From Emiliania huxleyi CCMP1516 (lineage: Eukaryota > Haptophyta > Isochrysidales > Noelaerhabdaceae), in the NCBI RefSeq assembly GCF_000372725.1, contig NW_005200469.1, positions 160,762 to 181,079 on the forward strand: DNA of 20,318 nt. The letters are read 5' to 3'. Numbering within the stretch: position 1 is the stretch's first letter; each line of letters opens with the position of its first letter. Below are positions 1-6,654 of this stretch, one piece after another. The position numbers and the translations under genes are program-made. The notes under the pieces were generated by a model. That model was not told the DNA's origin and did not search any database. It worked only from the letters and a program-made list of their open reading frames with translations.

Positions 1-2417
1 CGACAAGAAGAAGAAGAAGAAGTCGCTGCCGGCCGCGCCGCCGCCCGCCGCGGCCGCGCCCGTCGATTTGCTCGGCGGCCTCTTCGATGATGCCGCCCCG
101 CCGCCGCCCGCCGCGCCGCCCGCCGCGCCGGCGCCGCCGCCGCCAAGCGCTTCCGACGACCTCCTCTCCCTCCTCGACGGGCGCGCGGCGGGCCGCCCAA
201 CGGCGACATGTCCAAGACACGTCCGTGACATGTCCGAGACATGTCCTGTAGGCCCGTGGCGCCCCCGGCGCCGCCCGCCGCCGCGCCGCCGCCGACCGCC
301 GCGCCGCCCCTCGGCGCGATGCAGCCTCCCCCGGGGGCGATGCAAGCCGCGGCCGCGATGCGGCCCACCGGCGGCGGAGTCTTTGGAGGCGGCCCAGCCC
401 AGACGCGGAACAGTCGCACGTATTCTTGCGCTCCCAGCCAGCGCTCGAGAGGACACGCACTCAGCCGCATTCGGCCGTGCTCCGCTGTAATGACTGTATT
501 CGCCTCCCCCCCGTGCTCTCACGCGGTGCTCTGAACACACCGCACGCTGCCGTCCTCCCGCCCCGAGGTTGGCGTCTTCAGCACGTGGGCCGGGCGCCCA
601 CCTTGGCTACCGCACCACCCACGGGACGGAACCCACACTGGGTTCGACCACTCTGGAGGTGTGGTACATGCAGGCGTGCCAGTCTCCGACGCGCCCGTGG
701 CCGACGCGTCCTCGGCGCCGGCGCCTCTCACATCGGAAGCGCGGCAGCTGTGAATGGCGAGCAGCAGTCTCTTCACACCTCGCTCTGTGAGACCAGGTGC
801 CTCTCACATCGGATGCGCGGCTGCAGCTTTCCGTCTCGAAGACGGCCGGAGCCTCCGCCGCAGAGCTGGCGACCGGCGGGCAGAGTAGCGGCGCCCGTCG
901 GAGCAGCGCCTCTTCACACCTCCACCTGTGACCAGGCAATCGGCCTGCGGAGTAGCGGCGCTCCGCTGCGCTCGATCGCAGTCGCGCTCGACGTTCCTCT
1001 CTCGCTGCGCCTCTCGCTCTCTCCTCCGGCGCCGCCCGCCAGCGGGCAGGTGCGCGGGGCCAGACAGCAAGTCAGTCTGACACACACCCTGCATGTGGGG
1101 GACGGGCACGCACGCGCACACCCACCCTTCATGTCAGTCTGACACACACCCTAGCATGTGGGGGACGGGCCCGCACGCGCACACCCCACACTCTCTCGCT
1201 GCGATCGACTGGCTCGCGAGCCGACACGAGGCCACACACTGCCACCGGCCGTATCATTTGGGCCCGGACTGCTGGACGCACAGATCGCAGCTCACAGGGG
1301 AGATATGGGGAGATATGGGTCCGGACTGCTGGACGCACAGGTCGCAGCTCACAGGACAGCTCACTGGGTCCCGGACTCTCGGACACTCTCGGACAATCTC
1401 GGACAATCTCGGACAATCTCGGGTCATCTGGGGACCCCACGAGGCAAGCCGTCACCGGCCGCATCACCGGTCCCGGACTGCTGGCAAAGGTGAGCGGGCC
1501 TCGCTGCTCCATTGCCGAGCTGCACGCCGCCGGTGCCACGTCGGTCGGCGCGTCCGTCACGTGCGCCACCGCCGCCGCCGCCGCCGAGCAGCACTTGCTT
1601 GGCCAGGTCTGCTACCGCACCACCCACGGTACTGAACCCACACTGGATTCGGTACTCTAGAGGTATGGGACAGAGGTGCACTTGCTTGGCCAGGTCTCGT
1701 ACACCGAGGCGCTGAGCGGCGCCTCGCACATCCTCTCCTTCCAGCTGCCTCTCAAGCCGAGCGACCTGCTGCGCCCACACAAGATCTCGACGCAGCAGTT
1801 CGGCGCCATGTGGCCGGCGCACGCCGCCGAGCGGAAGACGGTGGTGACGACCGCCGCCGCCGCCGCCGCGCCAAAGTGGCCTCTCCTTGCCCGCGGGCGG
1901 GCGCTGCACACGTGCGGCGCTTGGCTGTTTACCCGCGGCGCGCTTGCGAGCAGGTACTCGACCTTGGTCGGCGGCGCGATGCACCTCGCAGCGGTGCAAC
2001 GCCATCGGCATGGAGTGGAGCGGAAGCACCCTCCTTCTCGTAATCACAGGCCGTGCTGGTGACGAACAGGCCCACTCGGCCGTTGGGCGACCTCTCCCCC
2101 TTCCCCCTCCCCCCCTCCTCCTCACGACCATACTCGATCGTGAGCAGGTGGACACCATCGGCATGGAGTGTATCTCGGCGGGGCAGCTCGCCGGCTCAGA
2201 ACATACCGTGCTCGTTCACGCGAAGCTCGGCCTGATGCAGGGCCGCGCGCCCGAGCCCACCGGTCAAGAGTAGTCGTTAGCTCGTTCCTTAACCAGTTCG
2301 TCAATCCGTGCAGGCCGCGCTCTCGAGCTCACCGTCCGCTCAAAGGAGCTGCGCACAACCGACGCCGTGTACCGCCAGCTACAGGAGCTGCTCCAGCAGG
2401 CGCCAAGCGCGGACTAG
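1..2417 (+). CDS. Adaptor-protein (AP) complex large subunit, hinge and ear domain, AP-4 epsilon-like; 5' partial
   Basis: AP large chains recruit cargo and accessory proteins to vesicle coats through a C-terminal ear. The proposed exons are <2-180, 252-412, 674-720, 797-868, 936-1049, 1490-1606, 1694-1993, 2148-2241 and 2314-2417, and every junction keeps phase. Exon 1 has a lysine run followed by a Pro/Ala hinge with acidic dileucine boxes (DLLGGLFDD, DLLSLLD), typical of adaptin hinges. The beta-sandwich part follows (LTSDARLQLSVS, ALDVPLSLRLSLSP), then LLGQVSYTEAL and the platform segment LLRPHKISTQQFGAMW. That segment resembles the AP-4 epsilon ear more than the alpha or gamma ears. The C-terminus RALELTVRSKE...VYRQLQELLQQ is the usual last strand and helix, with the stop at 2415-2417. 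The body (trunk) lies left of the window. Exon 1694-1993 is open but about 28 residues longer than expected, so it may hide another intron near 1868-1951. An AP ear is a confident call; the epsilon assignment is tentative. Confidence 0.78.
181..251 (+). other. GC-AG intron with CATGTCC-type repeats
   Basis: This 71-bp interval separates two Pro/Ala-rich coding blocks that lie in different frames. It starts GC, ends TGTAG and is built from imperfect copies of a GACATGTCC/GACACGTCC motif. Similar GACGCGTCC or GACACGTCC strings sit near the acceptors of the introns at 8859-8936 and 18933-19015 and inside 8010-8097, all in other genes. Confidence 0.55.
413..673 (+). repeat. Intron carrying family-A core (606-665)
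   Basis: This phase-1 GT-AG intron joins the hinge block to VPVSDAPVADAS. Its 3' part (606-665) is about 80% identical to the core of the intron at 1607-1693; both contain GCTACCGCACCACCCACGG and then AACCCACACTGG. The rest of the intron is unassigned. Confidence 0.6.
721..796 (+). repeat. Introner-like GC-AG intron, family B, with target duplication
   Basis: This is a 76-bp phase-0 intron. Its first ~30 bp (GCGCCTCTCACATCGGAAGC...) are a diverged copy of the exon that starts at 797 (GTGCCTCTCACATCGGATGC...). The interior contains TCTCTTCACACCTCG and ends CTGTGAGACCAG, the family-B signature. Confidence 0.75.
869..935 (+). repeat. Introner-like GC-AG intron, family B, with target duplication
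   Basis: This is a 67-bp phase-0 intron. The 5' end of the intron and the start of the exon at 936 are diverged copies of one ~25-bp segment, each ending GAGTAGCGGCG. The interior is the family-B core CCTCTTCACACCT and it ends CTGTGACCAG. Removing it joins SKTAGASAAEL to AIGLRSSGAPL in frame. Confidence 0.72.
1050..1489 (+). repeat. 440-bp intron made of several repeats, including a dispersed element (1136-1280)
   Basis: This is a phase-0 intron with donor CAG/GTGCGC and acceptor GCAAAG. It holds two copies of a ~55-bp unit (from about 1071 and 1136) beginning GTCAGTCTGACACACACCCT. It also has three copies of CCCGGACTGCTGG or CCGGACTGCTGG (near 1263, 1321 and 1472) and a run of CTCGGACAAT units (about 1378-1425). 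Positions 1136-1280 match the reverse complement of intergenic 15650-15785. Confidence 0.65.
1607..1693 (+). repeat. Introner-like GT-AG intron, family A, exact 20-bp target duplication
   Basis: The 20-bp sequence GCACTTGCTTGGCCAGGTCT occurs perfectly at 1591-1610 and again at 1678-1697. Splicing at the same offset in each copy (CAG/GT) gives an 87-bp phase-0 intron and restores the ear segment EQHLLGQ-VSYTEAL. Core 1611-1671 is shared with 606-665 and, over its last 31 bases, with 8469-8499. Confidence 0.85.
1994..2147 (+). repeat. GT-AG intron bounded by a duplicated exon start
   Basis: This is a 154-bp phase-0 intron. The shared string CATCGGCATGGAGTG occurs just after the donor (about 2002) and again in the exon beginning at 2148. 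Splicing gives MHLAAVDTIGMEC, the expected helix-strand transition of an adaptin platform. Confidence 0.65.
2242..2313 (+). repeat. GC-AG intron with duplicated flanks
   Basis: This is a 72-bp phase-1 intron. The 5' flank TGCAGGGCCGCGCGCCCGAG and the 3' flank TGCAGGCCGCGCTCTCGAG are diverged copies. The splice reads LGLMQG-RALELTV, matching the last strand of the ear domain. Confidence 0.65.
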
Positions 2418-3206
2418 GCTTAGACGCGGCGGTGGCTGATTCGTCAGCCGGGGAAGCCGGGTCGCTGTTCCCTATGACTGTTTCATTGCTAGTACTTATG
2501 AGAGTCTTTCATTGCTAGTGAGCCATTCACCGAGGCTGCTGCTGCTGCAGGCGCGCTGACGGCGCTCTTCGACCCCCCCCCCCGCCCCCCCCTCCCCCTC
2601 CCGGTCCGCTGGTGTGTGCCGCCGGGGCAGCACGCTAGGGCCGGGTTCTGCCGAGGCGGGTTCGTCGGGGAAGGGTTTCGCTAGAGAGGGGGAGGCGTGC
2701 GCCGCGATAGGGGGCGGTGGCTCGTCGCCCGGCGGTGGTAGGGCCAAGGCGGCCCTCCCGCCCTTCTACCGTCGATCTGCAGCGAGCGAGAGCGTGAGGT
2801 CAGTGTCAGGTAGCCGGGCAAGTGCTGAGGGGAGGTGGCGTTAGCTTGCGGCGGCCAGCGCGTTGTCACCCTCGCACCGACCCCTGACATGGTGCCCTCA
2901 CGCGTCGTGCGGCGCTTTTTTGCGGCGCCAGGTGGTTTTGCTTTTATATCGCCACTGCGAGATTCGCTGTGCGGCTGCAGATACCGTAGAGGAACAATTA
3001 CGGGGAGCACGTTCAGTGATGAGCGATTCTTTTTCTGTGAGAGAGGTTCTTTTCTTCAGGAGTCGCTTAGGCGGCTCCAGTGGTGTGCCTGTGTTAGCGC
3101 CAGTGCGCGCCAGTCCCGTGCCCAGTGTTGTGCGACGGCACTTGGAGCACTTGGAGCACTGCACTTGGACGGAGTTTGTCGAGCTTGTTAAATTCTTTTT
3201 CTCGCG
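2418..3206. other. Intergenic region
   Basis: I recognise no coding block here. It contains a C-homopolymer tract (about 2574-2610) downstream of the adaptin stop, a GC-rich stretch, and from about 2930 a drop in GC with T-runs. The last 180 bp hold a dispersed repeat (3026-3124) and should include the promoter of the F-box gene. Confidence 0.6.
3026..3124 (+). repeat. Dispersed repeat R1 (second copy at 6129-6221)
   Basis: The two copies share ATTCTTTTTC, AGGAGTCG, GGCGGCTCC, GTGGTG and GCCAGTGCGCGCCAGT in the same order and orientation, roughly 80% identical in the second half. They lie on either side of the F-box/RCC1 and ADP-ribosyltransferase genes, 3.1 kb apart. Confidence 0.65.
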
Positions 3207-3933
3207 ATGTCCACCCCGCCGCGCCGCCGCTCGCGCCGCCTTGCCTCCGCCGCCACCGCCGCGCCCTCGCCAATCACGCCGCCGCCCATCCGCCTCCTGG
3301 ACCTCCCCACGGAGCTCCTCGCGCGCGCCCTCTCTCGCTGCCACAGCCCCGCCGACATCACTCGCGTCGCGGCCGTCTCGCTGCTCTTCCACGCCTCGCT
3401 TGTGGTGGAGGCCATCCGCTTGTGGGCGCAAGAGCGCGGCTACGAGCTGCCGGCGCAGCCAGAGGGCGAGGGCTCCGCCGTGCGGTGGCTGTGCTTCGCT
3501 GCGCTGCTGTGCGAGTCCAACCCGCCGGCGAGGGCGGCGGCAGGCGACTTCCACAGCATCTCCATCGACGGCGAGGGGCGGCTCTCGTCGTGCGGCTGTG
3601 AGGCAGTCTTCCCAGGGCTGCTCGGGCACGGCGAGGGCGTGACGCGGCTCAACACGCCGACCCGCCTCCCGTCGACGCTGGGAGCCGTGAGCGTGGCGGC
3701 TGGAGCGCGCCATCACCGCCGACGGCAGCGTCTGGAGCTGGGGCTGGGGAGCCGCAGGCCAGTTGGGCCACGGCGACGAGGAGGAGCAGCGGCAGCCAAA
3801 GAAGATCGAGGCTTTTGCTGGTCAGCGCGTCGTCGCTGTGTCTGCAGGAGGCGCCCACAACCTTGCGGTCACCGCCGACGTCGAGGGACCGCATGTATGT
3901 CGAAAAAAGAAATTTTCGGGGCGAAGAGGGTGA
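3207..3933 (+). pseudogene. F-box / RCC1-repeat protein, frame-broken and truncated
   Basis: The first frame (ATG at 3207) has a basic N-terminus, then an F-box-like segment at residues ~27-80 (IRLLDLPTELLARALSRC, with AAVSLLFHASL). A first RCC1-like blade follows (FHSISIDGEGRLSSCG, VSVAAGARH). The frame is lost near 3708. The next RCC1 repeat resumes in another frame from 3712 (ITADGSVWSWGWGAAGQLGHG, VVAVSAGGAHNLAVTAD) and stops at 3931-3933. F-box proteins are SCF ubiquitin-ligase adaptors; RCC1 blades make a seven-bladed propeller. Only about two blades are present, and the join lacks the expected short H-x-x-A link, so a small non-triplet deletion is the simplest reading. I see no GT/GC...AG intron that repairs it. 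An assembly error, or a longer intron leading to blades elsewhere, remains possible. Confidence 0.62.
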
Positions 3934-4116
3934 GCGCGAGGCGCATCAGCGCAGCGGCCGTGCGCAACGGCGAACGAGCGGCACGGATGAATGCGAGAAA
4001 CAACCAAAATAACCCGCGCGCGTTTTCGCCCTTCCTTGCCCGGTGTCCGATATTGGTGTCCGATAAGACGAGCACGCCAAGAGGACTGGGGCTTCTCGCC
4101 GAAACGAGAGGCGGCA

Positions 4117-5952
4117 ATGACTGCTCCTCCTGTGGCGCCGACGAACCTGGAAATTCCGCGCCATATCGTGGCGTCCTGGAAGCGGGAGGCCCGCGCCTCA
4201 AAGCCGGCGCGGGATATCGAGTGCGGTTGCGACTCATGGAGGGACTATGTGAAGCAATGGGAGCCCTGCGGCCCCGAGTGCGCTGGGGAACCAACGTCTC
4301 CAGATGAAGAAGCTTTCGGAAAACTATGTTATCTCATACCGACATTCTGCACGCCATTACCTCTGATTCCGTTGCTTCCATGCGATGACTTCTTCGCCAT
4401 GGATAGCTGCATATGCTGCTGGTTCCAGCCGTGGGGCCCCTACGGGCTTTGTGTCAGTTGCTGCTGCTGGGAGGACACGTACCCGGCATGGCTCGAGCGG
4501 CAGGGGCCCAATGCAGAGCGGCGCCAACGCCACTGCGACGAGTACGTCCGTGAGAAGACCGCCGAGTACCTCAGCGAGCAGGCGGCCGCGCCAGAGCGCA
4601 TCACCGACCTCGAGCGCAGTCTCGCCTGCGCACGTGCCAACCTGAAGCGGGCTGTGGACAGCGGCTACGCGACTGCAAGCGGTGACGTTGCATCGGTGCG
4701 GAAGCAGCTAGAGCACCTGCGGCGTGAGCTCGACTCGGCCACGGCTACAAAGGAGCGGCAGCTTCAGTCGCTCCGCCAGCAGGAGGAGGCGGCAGCCAAG
4801 AAGGGCGACTACACCACGGCCGGACGGCTGCAGACGGAGCGGAAGCGAATCGAGTCGACAGACAGCGCCGCCCCTCTGCAGGATCTGATCGTGCCGCTTG
4901 AGAAGGGAGAGGCACTGCTTGCCAAAGTTGAGGTCCTGGCCACAGAGCTGGCGCAAGCACGGGACACGGCGACCAAAGTCAAGAGGGAGAAGGCGAGGGC
5001 GGCGCGTGCAAACGCCAAGAGCGACCTCCACCGGGAGATGTTCAAGGTGGCTGACGAGCTCGGCGGAGTGTTCTCCACATTGCGCGACACGAATGGCGAC
5101 GCGCGCTTCGAGGCCAAGGACCTCGTCTTCGGCAGGCCCGAGCAAGCGGCGCTCGGCGTGGAGCACTACATGTGCGTCGACGACGGCGACTTGCGAGCGA
5201 AGATGAACGGTGGTCTTCAGGCCATCCGCACAGAGGTTGCAGCCAACGGGACCGATGTCGACAAGGAGTGCCTTGAGTACGTGCTCGAGAAGGTGGCGGG
5301 CGATAGCGACAAGGCGTTTCAGGGCGGTCTATTGCGCGACTGCGATGCGCATGGCAATGTGCTACCGACCCGCCGCGGCAAGCGGCTCGCCGATTTCGTC
5401 GCCGACCCAAAGGCGCAGGTGGCCAAGTTGACCGAGGCGCACATTGCAGCCCTGCGCTTCTACACCACCGCAGCCTTCAGCACCATCAACAACGGCCTGC
5501 GTGACCAGGCCCGCTACAAGGCCGAGCGACCACATCCGTTCCCCGTGACGGTGGCCTTCATTGCGGAAGGGCTCAAGAGGCTGCGAACGGTGGCTGGCAA
5601 GTCAACGGAGGCTAACAAGGAGGTCACTCTCTACCGCGGCATGAAGGGCATGAAGGTGCAAGACAACTTTCTGCAGCGAGGCAAGGGCGGCACCGAGCTC
5701 GCGCCGATGTCAACGACCTCGTCCCTCAAGGTTGCGATGCTGTACTCGGCGTCCGAAGACTCGCTTCTGCTGCGTGTCCTCTCCAAGAACTTTATGGTGC
5801 GAGGCCCGGACATCTCTTTCCTCTCCGCCTTCCCCGCGGAGCAGGAGTTTCTGTTCCCGCCGCTCACATACCTGGAGCCCACCGGCGACGTGCAGAAGCT
5901 GCGCGTCGACGACGCCACCTTCACCGTCATCGACGTGCGGCCGCAGCAGTAG
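4117..5952 (+). CDS. Protein with C-terminal R-S-E ADP-ribosyltransferase (ART) domain
   Basis: This is an intronless 611-residue ORF. I chose the ATG at 4117; an in-frame ATG at 3991 would add 42 residues of unconvincing sequence. Order of parts: a short N-terminus; a Cys/Trp-rich patch at ~96-125 (CICCWF, CCCWED), possibly metal-binding or acylated; a coiled coil at ~145-310 with a UVR-like helical hairpin near 212-242 (EEAAAKKGDYTTAGRL); and an ART fold at ~440-611. The ART shows the R-S-E signature: LYRG (Arg507), APMSTTS (Ser532) and EQEFLFPP (Glu575 and Glu577), preceded by the helix LRFYTTAAFSTINNGLR. This family transfers ADP-ribose from NAD+ to a protein; an E-x-E favours arginine as acceptor (family knowledge, not shown here). 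No signal peptide is visible, so a cytosolic role is likely. Its GC is lower than that of neighbours and it has no introns, so recent acquisition or retroposition is possible. The substrate is unknown. Confidence 0.8.
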   Translation: MTAPPVAPTNLEIPRHIVASWKREARASKPARDIECGCDSWRDYVKQWEPCGPECAGEPTSPDEEAFGKLCYLIPTFCTPLPLIPLLPCDDFFAMDSCICCWFQPWGPYGLCVSCCCWEDTYPAWLERQGPNAERRQRHCDEYVREKTAEYLSEQAAAPERITDLERSLACARANLKRAVDSGYATASGDVASVRKQLEHLRRELDSATATKERQLQSLRQQEEAAAKKGDYTTAGRLQTERKRIESTDSAAPLQDLIVPLEKGEALLAKVEVLATELAQARDTATKVKREKARAARANAKSDLHREMFKVADELGGVFSTLRDTNGDARFEAKDLVFGRPEQAALGVEHYMCVDDGDLRAKMNGGLQAIRTEVAANGTDVDKECLEYVLEKVAGDSDKAFQGGLLRDCDAHGNVLPTRRGKRLADFVADPKAQVAKLTEAHIAALRFYTTAAFSTINNGLRDQARYKAERPHPFPVTVAFIAEGLKRLRTVAGKSTEANKEVTLYRGMKGMKVQDNFLQRGKGGTELAPMSTTSSLKVAMLYSASEDSLLLRVLSKNFMVRGPDISFLSAFPAEQEFLFPPLTYLEPTGDVQKLRVDDATFTVIDVRPQQ

Positions 5953-6654
5953 CCAATAGACCCTCGTTCATATGCGCTGCGCGAGCCCCGGTGAATTTCC
6001 TTGGGGCGGCGTGAACCGGACCTTAGTAGGCGTGTGTGACATTTGAAGTGAATGTTAATAATTAATGGGTACGCCCCGCACTCAAATCGGAGGGTACCCG
6101 GTATAAAGTTCTGCAGGCTGTGGCTGAGAATTCTTTTTCGCCGTCCTTGCAGGAGTCGTTTGGCGGCTCCCGTGGTGAACCTGAGTTAGTGCCAGTGCGC
6201 GCCAGTGGCCCAGTCCCGAGGGAGTTTGGTTGTAAAAATCTCGGGCGACTGCCCAAGAAGGTCGAGGTGTGGCCCTAGGCGGGTCTCGACCGGCTCTTAC
6301 TATACGATTCTCCACGTGGTGTGGTGCGACGGTGTCTCGGTGTGTGGTGAGAGGCAGGGCGGTACCGGTAGCGACGATGCGCGGACGAGAAGAAAGTGAG
6401 TAAGTGTGTGGTGGAATGTGAAGGCGAGAGCGTCGCGCAGCGTGCACTCAGTAAAGTAGAGCCGTACACGTGATCGTGAAAATGCTTAGTTTTGCCACAG
6501 ACCAAGTCCAAGAAATCTCCGCTAGAAGTAGAACAGGCGAGCTGGGGCCTGGCCCCCTGCAACACCCTCTCCAGCCATTCCAACGCGGCGCGTCGCTCCG
6601 CTCTCCACCTCGTTGCCCGTCGCGGCTCAGCACCTCCGGCAGCGCGCCAGCCGC
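5953..6654. other. Intergenic region between convergent genes
   Basis: This is the 3' flank of the ART gene (+) and of the M28 peptidase (-). It contains repeat copy R2 and otherwise low-complexity, moderately GC sequence. I see no gene. Confidence 0.6.
6129..6221 (+). repeat. Dispersed repeat R2 (first copy at 3026-3124)
   Basis: Same-orientation copy of R1, with ATTCTTTTTC after GA-rich sequence, GCAGGAGTCG, GGCGGCTCC and GCCAGTGCGCGCCAGT. It starts about 175 bp after the ART stop codon. Confidence 0.65.
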
